A stretch of 64,000 nucleotides of DNA from SHWC01 sp050173345 (GCA_050173345.1 JBFXKW010000001.1:744001-808000); one strand, 5' to 3'. Positions 1 through 9,158 are shown, numbered from the stretch's first letter. Numbers and translations are program-made. The notes: a model not told the origin generated them from the sequence alone.

Positions 1-177
1 ATCATCGGCGGGCTCGGCAGCCTGTGGGGCACGCTGGCCGGCGGCGTCGTGCTCGGCGTGGCGCAGGCGATCGGCGCCAAGCTCGATCCCGGCTGGCAGC
101 TCCTCGCCGGGCACCTCGCCTTCCTCGCCGTCCTCCTGGTCCGTCCGCGCGGGCTGTTCCCGCGCGCCGTCGACTGA
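1..177 (+). CDS. livH: Branched-chain amino acid-type ABC permease LivH, C-terminal end only
   Basis: The last 58 codons of an inner-membrane permease of the LivH family; the gene begins before the window. The visible part opens with the glycine-rich IIGGLGSLWG stretch, followed by a hydrophobic helix and the usual charged cytoplasmic end (VRPRGLFPR). LivH pairs with LivM to form the membrane channel of HAAT-family importers for branched-chain amino acids, amides or urea. Its stop codon overlaps the livM start (TGATG), so the two are translationally coupled. The ATPases and binding protein must lie upstream. The substrate cannot be read from this fragment. Confidence 0.85.
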   Translation: MIGGLGSLWGTLAGGVVLGVAQAIGAKLDPGWQLLAGHLAFLAVLLVRPRGLFPRAVD

Positions 178-1223
178 TGGCCGGCGCGAGCGGGACACCC
201 GCCTTCCGCGTCGAGCGGAGCACGCGCGCGAGCCGCATCGGCGCGCTCGTCGCGCTGCTCGGGCTCGCCTTGCTGATCGCCGGGCCGTGGTGGCTCGGCT
301 CGGCCAACATGCGCACCGTGGTCGAGATCGGCTACTACCTCGCGCTCGCCCAGATGTGGAACCTGCTCGCCGGCTATGGCGGCCTCGTCTCGGTCGGCCA
401 GCAGGCCTTTGTCGGGCTCGGCGGCTACATGCTGTTCGTGCTCGTCATCCTTCTTGGCGTGCCGGCGCTCGCCGCGCTGCCGCTCGCGGCGCTCCTCACC
501 GCGCTGATCGCGATCCCGACCGCCTTCGTGGTGTTCCGCCTGCGCGGCGCCTATTTCGCGATCGGCACCTGGGTGGTCGCCGAGGTCTACAGGCTCGGCT
601 TCGCGCAGGTCAGCGCGCTCGGCGGCGGCTCGGGCCAGAGCCTGCCGGTCGCCGCGATCAAGGACATCGCCGAGAGCAAGGCCGGCCGCGAGATGATCGT
701 CTACTGGATCGGCCTTGCCATCGCGGTCGGCGCGGTCGCGCTGGTCTACCTCATGCTGCGCGCGCGCCAGGGGCTCGCGCTCACCGCGATCCGCGATTCG
801 GAGGCGGCGGCGGGAAGCCTCGGCGTGAACAGCCTGCGCGCCAAGCTCACGGTCTATGTCGTGGCCGCCGCCGGCACCGGGCTGATCGGCGCGCTGATCT
901 TCCTGCAGAAGCTGCGCATCTCGCCCGACGCCGCGTTCAGCGTCACGGACTGGACGGCGAACGTCATCTTCATCGTGGTGATCGGCGGCATCGGTACCAT
1001 CGCGGGGCCGATCCTCGGCGTCATCGTCTTCTTCGTGCTGCGCGAGCTGCTCGCCGGCTTCGGGAGCTGGTACCTGATCGCGCTCGGCGCGGTCGCGGTG
1101 CTGATCATGCTGCGCGCGCCGAACGGCCTGTGGGGCCTGATCGAGGAGCGCTTCGGCATCGACCTGTTCCCGGTGCGCCGCCGGCTCAGGCTGCTCCAAC
1201 GCGAACGCGACGAGACGCCTTGA
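177..1223 (+). CDS. livM: Branched-chain amino acid-type ABC permease LivM
   Basis: A 348-residue polytopic inner-membrane permease, of normal size for LivM. It has about eight to ten hydrophobic segments and the conserved cytoplasmic loop IRDSEAAAGSLGVN, which contacts the ATPase, followed by the IGGIGTIAGPILG motif typical of the family. The start is the ATG that overlaps the livH stop by one base; the frame is open further upstream but would run into livH. With LivH it forms the translocation path of a HAAT-type importer. Directly downstream (52 bases) lies an acetamidase/formamidase gene, which hints that the imported compound may be a short amide or urea derivative and not leucine. That is inference from context only. 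Confidence 0.88.
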   Translation: MAGASGTPAFRVERSTRASRIGALVALLGLALLIAGPWWLGSANMRTVVEIGYYLALAQMWNLLAGYGGLVSVGQQAFVGLGGYMLFVLVILLGVPALAALPLAALLTALIAIPTAFVVFRLRGAYFAIGTWVVAEVYRLGFAQVSALGGGSGQSLPVAAIKDIAESKAGREMIVYWIGLAIAVGAVALVYLMLRARQGLALTAIRDSEAAAGSLGVNSLRAKLTVYVVAAAGTGLIGALIFLQKLRISPDAAFSVTDWTANVIFIVVIGGIGTIAGPILGVIVFFVLRELLAGFGSWYLIALGAVAVLIMLRAPNGLWGLIEERFGIDLFPVRRRLRLLQRERDETP

Positions 1224-1275
1224 TCGCACCGCTGCACGGCCCTACCGTCGCGTGGCAACGCAAGGGAGAGCCACC

Positions 1276-2265
1276 ATGCAGCAGATCAAGCGCGGCCAAA
1301 TCACCAAGTTCGAGTTCGACTATCGCGACAAGCCGTGCCTGACGGTCGATCTCGACGAACCCTTCCAGATCGAGACCGAGGATGCGCTCTCCGGCATGAT
1401 CTCGGACGACAGCGACGCACCGACCGTGCACCGCATGGCGGGCGACCCGCATGTCGCCGCGCTGACGCAGGCCTGGCCGCCCAAGTTCAACCCGGTGGTC
1501 GGGCCGATCTTCGTCAAGGGCGTCGAAGCCGGCGACGTGCTCGCGGTGCGGATCGATTGGATCGAGCCGTGGCGCTACGGCTTCACCGGCATCCTGCCGG
1601 GTGTCGGCCCGCTGCACGATTCGCGCCGCTGGGCGGATTGCGCCGAGGGCCACATCCAGGTCATCGAGCACCTGCCGGGGCCGAGCGGCACCACGCGCGA
1701 CGGCAAGGGGCGCTACTCGCCGAAGCTCACCTGGGACCTCGATCCCTTCATCGGCACGCTCGCGACCTGCCCGGAGCGCGAGGTCGTCACCTCGCTGCTC
1801 GGTCAGGGCCCCTATGGCGGCAACATCGACTGCCGCGACATCAAGCCGGGACATACCATCTACCTGAACTCGTACCACAAGGGCGCGCTGCTCTATGTCG
1901 GCGACGTGCATGGCGGCCAGGGCGACACCGAGTTCACCGCGCTTGCCGACGAGACGCGCGCCACCGTCCAGCTCCGCTGCAGCGTGGCGAAAAACAAGCG
2001 CCTGCCCTGCGTGCGCATCGACAAGCCGGACAGCATCGTCGCGGTCGGCATCAACATCCCGCTCGAACACGCGGTCTACGACGCCAACGACAACATGATG
2101 CAGTGGCTGCTCGAGGAGTACGGCATCTCCGGCAAGGATTCCTATTTGCGCATGTCGGCCGACCCGGCGTTCCGCGTGCGCGTCTACCAGATGGTGCGTG
2201 CGCTCTGGGCGCGCCACGTGGCGGGCGCCGAGTACCCGAAGGATCGCCTCTTTCCGGCCTTCTGA
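1276..2265 (+). CDS. Acetamidase/formamidase family protein
   Basis: A 329-residue cytoplasmic hydrolase of the FmdA/AmdA family, which splits formamide or acetamide (and some related amides) to ammonia and the carboxylic acid. The family signature DVHGGQGDTEF lies near residues 209-219. Length is on the short side for FmdA (often about 400) but usual for the shorter acetamidase branch. I chose the ATG at 1276 because AAGGGAGAG sits just upstream; an in-frame ATG at 1252 has no such site. It follows livM in the same direction, so it is probably the enzymatic end of an amide-scavenging operon. The exact substrate is not determined. Confidence 0.82.
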   Translation: MQQIKRGQITKFEFDYRDKPCLTVDLDEPFQIETEDALSGMISDDSDAPTVHRMAGDPHVAALTQAWPPKFNPVVGPIFVKGVEAGDVLAVRIDWIEPWRYGFTGILPGVGPLHDSRRWADCAEGHIQVIEHLPGPSGTTRDGKGRYSPKLTWDLDPFIGTLATCPEREVVTSLLGQGPYGGNIDCRDIKPGHTIYLNSYHKGALLYVGDVHGGQGDTEFTALADETRATVQLRCSVAKNKRLPCVRIDKPDSIVAVGINIPLEHAVYDANDNMMQWLLEEYGISGKDSYLRMSADPAFRVRVYQMVRALWARHVAGAEYPKDRLFPAF

Positions 2266-2383
2266 TCAGGCATGCGGTGGACGGGCGACGATGCACGGTA
2301 ATCGCCGGCCGTAAAATCGCCCGAATTGGCCTGTAGCGCTTCATCGCCCGGAGCCCGATCCGGCCCATGATGAGGTACGCGCC

Positions 2384-4438
2384 ATGACGCTCATGTATCG
2401 CGCCACCGTCATACTGTTCTTCGCCGTCGCCGGCCTCGTCCTGCTCGCCTCGCTCGCGGCCGCCCAGGAACTCACGCTGAAGCGCGTGCTGCTCTCCTCC
2501 GGCGGCGTCGGCTATTTCGAGCACGAGGCGAGCGTGAACGGCGATGCCACGCTCGCGCTCGACGTGCCGCTCGGGCAGGTCGACGACGTGCTCAAGAGCA
2601 TCGTCGTGTTCGACGACCAGGGCGGCGCGGGCACGGTGCGCCTACCCGGCCGTGAGCCGCTCGGCCAGTTGTTCGACGAGCTGCCGATCACGCCGGACGC
2701 GCTGGGCTCGACGCCGGAGCTCCTCGCCGCGCTCAAGGGCGCATCGATCACCGTCTCGGGCACGCGCTCCCTGAGCGGCCGGCTGCTTGCGATCGAGCCC
2801 GAGACCGTCGCGCTGCCGAACGGGCTCGGCACGGTCACGCGCCATCGCGTCAGCCTGATGACGGAAGCCGGCATCCACCAGTTCCTCCTCGAGGATCAGG
2901 ACACCGTGAGGCTCGCCGACCCGGCGCTCGAAGCCGCCGTCGCCGCGGCGCTCGACGGCTTCGCCGACAACCGCGCGCGCGAGCGGCGCACGCTCCGGAT
3001 CGAAGCGCGCGGCACCGGCCAGCGCACGATCCGGGTCGGCTACGTGGTCAGCGCGCCGCTCTGGAAGACGAGCTATCGCCTCGGCCTCGGTGCCGAGGGC
3101 GGCAGCCTGCAGGGCTGGGCGCATCTCGAGAATCTGAGCGGGCAGGACTGGAACGGCGTGGAGCTGACGCTCACCTCCGGCAACCCCGTGACCTTCCGCC
3201 AGGCGCTCTACACCGCCTATTTCGTCGACCGCCCCGAGGTGCCTGTCGAGGTGCTCGGCCGCGTGCTGCCGCCGCCGGACGAAGGCGCGCTCGCGATGGA
3301 GCACGACGAGGCCGCGCCGCGCGTGAGCGCCGCGCCGCGCGCGGAGCAGGAAAGCATGAAGATGGCTGCGCTCGACCGGGTGGCCGGCGCCTATGCGGCA
3401 ACGGCACCGGCGCCCGAGCCGGCGCCGCCACCCGGCATGGCTAGCGGCGCGGTCGCGACGGCGCGCGAGGATGCGGCGACGCAGATCGTGCTCAGGATCG
3501 CCGAGCCGATCACGCTCGCCTCGGGGCAGTCGCTCACCGTGCCGGTGATCGACGCCGCAGTGCCGTCGGAGACCATCGCGCTCTATCAGCCCGGCGTGCA
3601 GGCCCGCCATCCCTTGGCCGCGGTGCGGCTTGCCAACCAGACCGGCACCGGCCTGCCCCCCGGCGTCATCACCGTCTACGAGCGCGGCCCGCTCGGCGTC
3701 GCGTTCGCCGGCGATGCGCGCCTCGCGCCGATGCCGGCGGGCGAATCCCGCCTGCTCAGCTTCGCGGTCGATCAGGCGCTCACCGTCGACCGCGAGGACC
3801 TCTCGGCGCAGACGCTGGTCGGCGGCAAGGCGTCGCGCGGCAGCCTGCAGCTCTCCGTGCGCCAGGTCGAGCGCTCGCAGTATCGCATCAAGTCCGCCGC
3901 GACCGAGCCGCGCCGGCTCGTCATCGAACACATGCGCCTGCCGGGCTGGGATCTCGTGGCCGGCCATGCGGATGTCGAGCTGACCGAGAGTGCCTATCGC
4001 GTGCCGGTCACGGTGCCGCCGGGCGCGACGATCGAAACCGAGATCGCGCTCGAGCAGACGGTGAGCGAGAGCTATGCGATCGGCGAGCTGAGCACCGACT
4101 CCCTGGTCTACTACGCGGAGGCCGGCGCGCTCGACCCGGCGCTCAGGGCCGAACTGAAGCGGCTGTCCGAGCTGCGCGGCACGATCGAGGGCCATCGCGA
4201 CACGCTCAAACGCCTCGACGAGGCGAAGCAGCGCCTGTTCGAGGATCAGGCGCGGGTGCGCGCCAATCTGGGCGAGGTGCCGCAGGGGAGCGACCTGCAT
4301 GGCCGCTATCTCGCCAAGCTCGGCGAGCAAGAGACCGAGCTCGACCGCATCGCCGCCGAGATCGCGACGACCGGCGACGCGATCGCCGCGGCCGAGGCGG
4401 CGCTCGCCGAGGCGATCGGCAAGCTCGACGTGCAGTAG
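2384..4438 (+). CDS. Secreted DUF4139 domain protein
   Basis: A 684-residue protein with a clear Sec signal peptide (hydrophobic core within residues 5-25, likely cut after the AAAQ region). An N-terminal beta-rich part (LTLKRVLLSSGGVGYFEH onward) is followed by a DUF4139-type body, a low-complexity Ala/Pro segment around residues 300-350, and a C-terminal helical, probably coiled-coil tail rich in Glu, Leu and Ala. DUF4139 proteins are exported proteins of unknown biochemical role, some annotated as mucoidy inhibitor A-like. Nothing here identifies an enzyme active site. It stands alone between the amidase gene and a convergent oxidase gene whose stop is only five bases away. Confidence 0.75.
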   Translation: MTLMYRATVILFFAVAGLVLLASLAAAQELTLKRVLLSSGGVGYFEHEASVNGDATLALDVPLGQVDDVLKSIVVFDDQGGAGTVRLPGREPLGQLFDELPITPDALGSTPELLAALKGASITVSGTRSLSGRLLAIEPETVALPNGLGTVTRHRVSLMTEAGIHQFLLEDQDTVRLADPALEAAVAAALDGFADNRARERRTLRIEARGTGQRTIRVGYVVSAPLWKTSYRLGLGAEGGSLQGWAHLENLSGQDWNGVELTLTSGNPVTFRQALYTAYFVDRPEVPVEVLGRVLPPPDEGALAMEHDEAAPRVSAAPRAEQESMKMAALDRVAGAYAATAPAPEPAPPPGMASGAVATAREDAATQIVLRIAEPITLASGQSLTVPVIDAAVPSETIALYQPGVQARHPLAAVRLANQTGTGLPPGVITVYERGPLGVAFAGDARLAPMPAGESRLLSFAVDQALTVDREDLSAQTLVGGKASRGSLQLSVRQVERSQYRIKSAATEPRRLVIEHMRLPGWDLVAGHADVELTESAYRVPVTVPPGATIETEIALEQTVSESYAIGELSTDSLVYYAEAGALDPALRAELKRLSELRGTIEGHRDTLKRLDEAKQRLFEDQARVRANLGEVPQGSDLHGRYLAKLGEQETELDRIAAEIATTGDAIAAAEAALAEAIGKLDVQ

Positions 4439-4443
4439 GCGGT

Positions 4444-5550
4444 TCAGCGCCGGAGCACGTGGAGGCCGACCTCGCCTAGGTTCCGGCAACCCGTGAACGC
4501 CATGGCGGCCTCGAGCTCGGCGCGCAGGATGTGCAGGACGTGGGAAACCCCGACCGCGCCCGCCGCCGCCAGCGCATAGACATAGGGCCGGCCGATCAGC
4601 ACGGCGCTCGCACCAAGCGCAAGCGCCTTGAGCACGTCGGTGCCGCGGCGGATGCCGCCGTCGAGCAGCAGCGGCACGCGGCCTTCGACGGCGGCGGCAA
4701 TCTCCGGCAGGACGTCGATGGTGGCGGGCTGGGTGTCCAGCGTGCGCCCGCCATGGTTGGAGACGATGATCCCGTCCACGCCGTGCTGCACGGCGTGCCG
4801 TGCATCCTCCGCGTCCATCACTCCCTTGATCAGCAGCGGCAGGCGCGTCAGGGAGCGCAGCCAGTCGATGTCCTTCCAGCCCGGCGCGGCGGCGAGCAGG
4901 GGCGTGCCCAGCAGCACGGGCGCACCGGCCTCGCCGGACGAACGCGGCGGCGGCGACATGCCGCGCAGGTTGACCGCCTCGATGCCGGCCGGCAGCGAGA
5001 AGCCGGCGCGCTGCTCGCGGTTGCGCAGGCCGCTGACCGGCGCATCCACCGTCACCACGAGGGCCTTGCAGCCGGCCGCTGCCGCGCGTGCCGCCAGCTC
5101 GGCGGTGAAGCCCCGGTCGTGCTGGATGTAGAGCTGGAACCAGAGCGGCGCACGGGCCTCGCGCGCGACATCCTCCAGCGCGACGCTCGCCTGCGTGCTG
5201 AGCACCATGCCCGCCTGCATCGCGGCGGCCGCGGCGACGGTGGCGAGCTCGCCCTCGGGATGGACGAGCTTCTGAAAGGCGACCGGCGCGAGCAGGATCG
5301 GATAGGCGAAGCGCTGGCCGAACAGCGTGAGCTCGGTGTTCCCGCCGCTCAAATCCCGCAGCACGCGCGAGCGCAGGGCGAGGCACTGGAATGCCTCGGC
5401 GTTTTCGCGCAGCGTCCGCTCGTCGGCCGCGCCGCCCGACATGTAGGCCCAAGCCTGCTCGGTCATCCGCTCCTTGGCGAACGGCTCATAGTCGGCGACC
5501 GCGGCGATCGCCGCGGGGATTTCACGCAGCTTGGGCAGTGGCGCGCGCAT
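4444..5550 (-). CDS. FMN-dependent alpha-hydroxy-acid oxidase/dehydrogenase (LldD-like)
   Basis: A 368-residue single-domain FMN TIM-barrel enzyme that oxidises 2-hydroxy acids such as lactate or glycolate. The catalytic base motif SNHGGRTLD is present with its histidine at about residue 266. It is followed by the phosphate-binding LLDGGIRRGTDVLKAL and GRPYVYALAAAG segments. No membrane or cytochrome b2 domain is attached. I start it at the ATG at 5550; an upstream in-frame TTG (5580) would overlap piuC by 16 bases. It follows piuC by 14 bases on the same strand, so it may be co-transcribed with this iron-uptake gene. Lactate versus glycolate or mandelate preference cannot be told by eye. Confidence 0.85.
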   Translation of the reverse strand: MRAPLPKLREIPAAIAAVADYEPFAKERMTEQAWAYMSGGAADERTLRENAEAFQCLALRSRVLRDLSGGNTELTLFGQRFAYPILLAPVAFQKLVHPEGELATVAAAAAMQAGMVLSTQASVALEDVAREARAPLWFQLYIQHDRGFTAELAARAAAAGCKALVVTVDAPVSGLRNREQRAGFSLPAGIEAVNLRGMSPPPRSSGEAGAPVLLGTPLLAAAPGWKDIDWLRSLTRLPLLIKGVMDAEDARHAVQHGVDGIIVSNHGGRTLDTQPATIDVLPEIAAAVEGRVPLLLDGGIRRGTDVLKALALGASAVLIGRPYVYALAAAGAVGVSHVLHILRAELEAAMAFTGCRNLGEVGLHVLRR

Positions 5551-5564
5551 CGCCGAACGGTTGC

Positions 5565-6245
5565 TCAGGTGTTCGCCCAACGGCGCAGCAGGTTGTGATA
5601 GAGGCCGGTCAGGCGCACCAGCGCGGGGTCGCCCGGCGCCGAGAGGCCGAGCGCCTGGATCGTGTCATCGAGCTCGAGCAGCATCGCGCGCTCGCCGTCG
5701 TCGCGCACCAGGCTCTGGATCCAGAAGAACGCGGCGAGGCGTGCGCCGCGCGTGACCGGCGTGACCCGATGCAGGGTGTTGCCCGAATAGAGTACCATAT
5801 GGCCGGCCGGCAGCTTGACGAGGCGCTCTCCGAAATCGGCATTGATGACGAGCTCACCGCCGTCATAGTCCACCGGTTCGCTGAAGAAGAGCGTCGCCGA
5901 GAGATCGCTCCGAATCCGGTGCGGCGTTCCCGGCACGCTGAAGATGGCGGCGTCGATATGCTCGCCATAGGTGCCGCCGCCGACATAGCGGTTGAAGCGC
6001 GGCGGCAGCACCTTGAGCGGCAGGGCCGCGGCGATGAAGCGGGGCGTGCCGCCCAGCCTCTCGAGGATGAAGTCGCCGAGCTGCCGGCACAGCGGATCGT
6101 CCTGGCCGAGCTGCTGGTTGTGCTTGGCGTGCACCGCGACGTGCCCGGCGGTCTGCCGCCCGTCCTGCCAGTTCGCCCGCTCGAGCGCATCGCGGCAGCG
6201 GCGCACCTCCTCGGGCGTCAGGACATCGGGGATCTCAAGCAGCAT
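5565..6245 (-). CDS. piuC: PKHD-type Fe(II)/2-oxoglutarate hydroxylase PiuC
   Basis: At 226 residues it has exactly the usual size of PiuC/YbiX proteins. The iron ligands of the double-stranded beta-helix fold are visible as H96 and D98 (YGEHIDAAIF) and H159 (NTLHRVTPV); R169 should bind 2-oxoglutarate. PiuC is an iron-regulated cytoplasmic hydroxylase that typically accompanies PiuA/Fiu catecholate siderophore receptors; its substrate is not firmly known. Here it lies directly downstream of such a receptor, but behind a strong terminator, so it probably has its own promoter in the 70 bases before its ATG. The start choice gives the standard N-terminus MLLEIPDVLTPEE. Confidence 0.93.
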   Translation of the reverse strand: MLLEIPDVLTPEEVRRCRDALERANWQDGRQTAGHVAVHAKHNQQLGQDDPLCRQLGDFILERLGGTPRFIAAALPLKVLPPRFNRYVGGGTYGEHIDAAIFSVPGTPHRIRSDLSATLFFSEPVDYDGGELVINADFGERLVKLPAGHMVLYSGNTLHRVTPVTRGARLAAFFWIQSLVRDDGERAMLLELDDTIQALGLSAPGDPALVRLTGLYHNLLRRWANT

Positions 6246-6318
6246 CGCCAGGCCGCTCCATCGGCGGGATCGTCGCGGCCGCAGGCTAGCACGGCACGCC
6301 CGCCCCGGATAAATCGAA

Positions 6319-6350
6319 AGCGCCCCGGCTGCCTTGGCGGCCGGGGCGCT
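6319..6350 (-). terminator. Rho-independent terminator after the siderophore receptor gene
   Basis: A perfect 11-bp GC-rich stem (AGCGCCCCGGC and its complement) with a 10-base loop, followed on the minus strand by the T-rich stretch TTTCGATTT. It lies 20 bases past the receptor stop codon and before piuC, so most receptor transcription should end here. Confidence 0.7.
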
Positions 6351-6370
6351 CTCAGCGGGCCGTCGAACGG

Positions 6371-8677
6371 TCAGAAGTTGAAGTGCGTGCTGAGCAGGAA
6401 GGTGCGCGAGCCGCCTAACTGAACCCGGCTGCCGGGCCAGTTCGAGGAAACCGCGTACTCCTCGTCGGTGATGTTGTCCACGTTCAGGCGCACCTCGATG
6501 TTCTCGGTCACCTCGTAGGAGGCTATCGCGTTGAACAGGGTATAGCTCGGCAGCTTGCCGAACCTGCCGTTCGGGATGATGCGCAGCGCATCGTCCGTCC
6601 GTCCGAGATAGGACGAGCCGACATGCTGCACGCCGCCGCCGACGGTCAGGCCGAAGGGCAGACGATAGGTCGTCCACAGGCTACCGGTGACGTTCGGCGT
6701 GAAGGACAGCTCGTCGCCGTCCGTGGAGGTCTCCGTGCCATAGTCGTTCGGCGAGGCCCGTTTGCGCACCTCGTCGAGATAGGCGCTGTGCTTGCGCTCG
6801 CTTTCGACCAGGGCAAGGCCGCCGAAGACCTGCCACTCCTCGGTGATATTGCCGGCAAGGCCGATCTCGATGCCCTGGACGATCTGTTCGCCATAGCCCT
6901 TCAGGGTGTCCACCGTCTCGCCCGGGTCGCGCCCGGTGATCGGCACGCCGGTTTTCTCGGTGCGGAACAGCGCGGCCGTAGTCGACAAGATCCCGCCGAG
7001 GAAATCCCATTTGACGCCGACCTCGTAGTTGTAGGAGGTCACGCCCTTGGCGCCCTCGACGAGGCCCGGGAAGGCGTTGTCACCGGTCCGCGAGATGTCG
7101 GCGTTGGAGAGATAGGAGCCCGGCGGCAGGGCCGCAACGCCGAAAGCCGCATAGACGCTGCCGTTCGTGACGGGCTTGTAGACCAGGCCGACCTTGCCGC
7201 CCAGGTTGAAGTCGTCTTCTTCGTAACCGTCGAAGTTGCCGGTGGTCGCCCCCGAAGCATCCTTGCTGTCGATCTCCACGGTGTATTTCTCGGCCCGCAG
7301 CCCGCCGGTGAGCTCCCATTGCTCGCCGAACTTGGCCGTGTCGTAGGTGTAGAGCGCGAGGGTTTCGATATCGACGGAGTTGACCTGCGTGGGCACCAGA
7401 TCCACCGAGCGGAAGCGATAGGGATTCGGGTCGAAGATGCTGGTATTGCCCGGATTGACGTTGCCGAAACGGTCCGCGTCGGACTTCTCGCTGGTGTATT
7501 CGAAGCCCGCGGTCAGGTTGTGATCGATCGGCCCGGTGTCGAACTCCGCCGTGAGATAGGTGAAGTTGCTTAAGGTAGTGTTCTCGCGGCTGTAGAACAT
7601 CGTCGACGTGGTCGCCTGCTGCGTCCCCGCGTTATAGCCATTCGGCACCGTGAAGCGCGAGACGCGATCGACCTGCGCCCAGCGCGTCTGGTTGGCGACC
7701 GTCAGCCACTCCGAGAGATCGTGCTCGAAGCGCGCGAGCAGCGCATCGCTCGTGGTGTCGTCGAAGTCCCACGCCAAGCCGTAGAACGCATCGCGCGGCC
7801 TGCCCGCGCTGGCCGGGTTGTAGAGAAGCATGTCCTCGACCGTGGCGCCGGGCACGCCCCAGTAGGGGATGTCGGCCTGTACGAGATGCTCGTAGGCAAA
7901 GATCGCCCGCAAGTTGGTGCCGAGGCCGAAAGCCAGCGACGGCGCCACGCCCCAGGAGGTCTCTTCGGCAAGCTCGACGCCGGGTATGCCGCTGTCTTCG
8001 AGCAGCACGTTCAGCCGCAGCGCTGAATGCTCCAGGAACGCATAGTTGGCATCGACCGTGGTGCGCTTGCGTGCCTCGGAATCGTACTCGTCGAAGCCAT
8101 ACGCGACGTCGCCGTTGATGAAGGTATCCAGCCCCGGCGTCTTGGTCACGATGTTGATGTAGCCGCCCGCACTGGCGCGGCCGCCATCGGCGGCGGGGCC
8201 CTTGAAGACCTCGACCTGCTCGACGTTGAACATGTCGCGGGAATAGCTGCCCGAATCCCTGGAGCCATCCACAAAGACGCTGCCGCTGGTATCGAAGCCG
8301 CGCAGCTTGAAATTGTTGGTGGATTGGGAGAACCCGTTCTCGCCCGAGTCGAAGCTGATGCCGGGCGTGCTCCTCAACACCTCGGTGAGGTTGCGCGAAC
8401 CCGTCTGGTCGATGATCGCCTCAGGGATCACGGTGATGGTCTGGGGCGTGTCGAGCAGCGGCGCGGTCTGCTTGGACGAGGAGGCCTTCTCGGTCTGGTA
8501 GCTCTTCTCCCGCTCGCCTTCGACCGTCAGCGGCTTGACCCTGACGACGCCCTCCTTCTGCCTCGCGTCGTCCTCGGCGGCCAAGCCGACGCCGGCCCAG
8601 GATAGCGCGGCGAACCCGATCGTGGAGGCCAGAAGCTGGCGCTTCAGGCTGCCCTGTCTCTTGCGTGCATCGTACAT
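6371..8677 (-). CDS. piuA: TonB-dependent catecholate siderophore receptor, PiuA/Fiu type
   Basis: A 768-residue outer-membrane receptor. It has a signal peptide (to about residue 34), a plug domain with PQTITVIPEAIIDQTG and the highly characteristic FVDGSRDSGSYSRDMFNVEQ and VFKGPAADGGRASAGGYINIV segments. A 22-strand barrel follows, ending in the terminal phenylalanine (STHFNF) required for insertion. The plug motifs match the Fiu/PiuA branch, which imports ferric catecholates using TonB energy. I start it at the ATG at 8677, which gives a normal signal peptide; an upstream in-frame start at 8803 would add 42 residues without signal-peptide character. Neighbour piuC and a Fur-type operator agree with iron regulation. 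Confidence 0.9.
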   Translation of the reverse strand: MYDARKRQGSLKRQLLASTIGFAALSWAGVGLAAEDDARQKEGVVRVKPLTVEGEREKSYQTEKASSSKQTAPLLDTPQTITVIPEAIIDQTGSRNLTEVLRSTPGISFDSGENGFSQSTNNFKLRGFDTSGSVFVDGSRDSGSYSRDMFNVEQVEVFKGPAADGGRASAGGYINIVTKTPGLDTFINGDVAYGFDEYDSEARKRTTVDANYAFLEHSALRLNVLLEDSGIPGVELAEETSWGVAPSLAFGLGTNLRAIFAYEHLVQADIPYWGVPGATVEDMLLYNPASAGRPRDAFYGLAWDFDDTTSDALLARFEHDLSEWLTVANQTRWAQVDRVSRFTVPNGYNAGTQQATTSTMFYSRENTTLSNFTYLTAEFDTGPIDHNLTAGFEYTSEKSDADRFGNVNPGNTSIFDPNPYRFRSVDLVPTQVNSVDIETLALYTYDTAKFGEQWELTGGLRAEKYTVEIDSKDASGATTGNFDGYEEDDFNLGGKVGLVYKPVTNGSVYAAFGVAALPPGSYLSNADISRTGDNAFPGLVEGAKGVTSYNYEVGVKWDFLGGILSTTAALFRTEKTGVPITGRDPGETVDTLKGYGEQIVQGIEIGLAGNITEEWQVFGGLALVESERKHSAYLDEVRKRASPNDYGTETSTDGDELSFTPNVTGSLWTTYRLPFGLTVGGGVQHVGSSYLGRTDDALRIIPNGRFGKLPSYTLFNAIASYEVTENIEVRLNVDNITDEEYAVSSNWPGSRVQLGGSRTFLLSTHFNF

Positions 8678-8859
8678 TCGAAACTCCGTCCCAACGGTTG
8701 CGTCGTTATTCGTCGATGCGCAGCGGCAACCCTTCTTGTCTGGCCGACGGAAGTCGGCGGGGCTGGACATCGCTGCGCACCACGGCTCCCCCAGCGCGGA
8801 CATGCAGGGACGCGGTGGCGTCCCCCCTTCACCCGCGAAGGCGCGGCAACTAGGGGCAT

Positions 8860-8889
8860 ATAATTAATGCGAGTCACTCGCATTTGCAA
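8860..8889 (-). promoter_or_regulatory. Promoter with Fur-type operator in its spacer
   Basis: A perfect 19-bp palindrome AATGCGAGTCACTCGCATT (8866-8884) resembles known Fur boxes of the ATGCGA-N-TCGCAT type. On the minus strand it fills the space between a -35-like TTGCAA (8884-8889) and a -10-like AATTAT (8860-8865). A bound repressor would therefore block RNA polymerase. A second imperfect AT-rich palindrome (CATTT-N7-AAATG) follows directly at 8881-8897, suggesting extended binding. The motif match is by eye; whether Fur or another iron regulator binds is inference. Confidence 0.65.
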
Positions 8890-9132
8890 TTTAAATGAAA
8901 ATCAGTCGCAATGGTTTCCCCCCGCTCACCTAGGGAATCTACTGAAACCAGCGGCCGATGCGGATGGGAGGACATGCGCGACGGCCGCCCGGCAGGCCGG
9001 ACGGCGATGCGGGATTTGACTGCGCGGGCCTTAGAGTCGGCCGCGCCCGTTCACGGCGGCGGGATGGCCGGCCGGCCGATGCGGCCCTGGTTGGAAGAGA
9101 GCCGTGCCCCGGGGCAGCCCCCCTTTTAGGCC

Positions 9133-9158
9133 GGTCGGAGGGCGAACCCCATCCGACC
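9133..9158 (-). terminator. Hairpin after second TonB receptor gene, weak terminator candidate
   Basis: Perfect 7-bp arms GGTCGGA and TCCGACC with a 12-base loop, 28 bases past the receptor stop on the minus strand. No T-tract follows, so it may only protect the mRNA end or pause polymerase. Confidence 0.35.

Noticed and set aside
2642..5452. A 936-codon open frame on the minus strand across the DUF4139 and oxidase genes
   Set aside because: It is an antisense artefact of GC-rich codon bias: the protein is an Arg/Ala/Gly-rich string with no domain, and two well-supported genes use the region.
8677..8803. A 42-residue N-terminal extension of the PiuA-type receptor, possibly a signalling domain
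   Set aside because: Too short for a FecA-type signalling domain, not conserved in character, and it would remove the signal peptide from the N-terminus.
9133..9158. A confident Rho-independent terminator after the second TonB receptor
   Set aside because: The stem is short and no T-tract follows on the transcribed strand, so it is listed only as a weak candidate.
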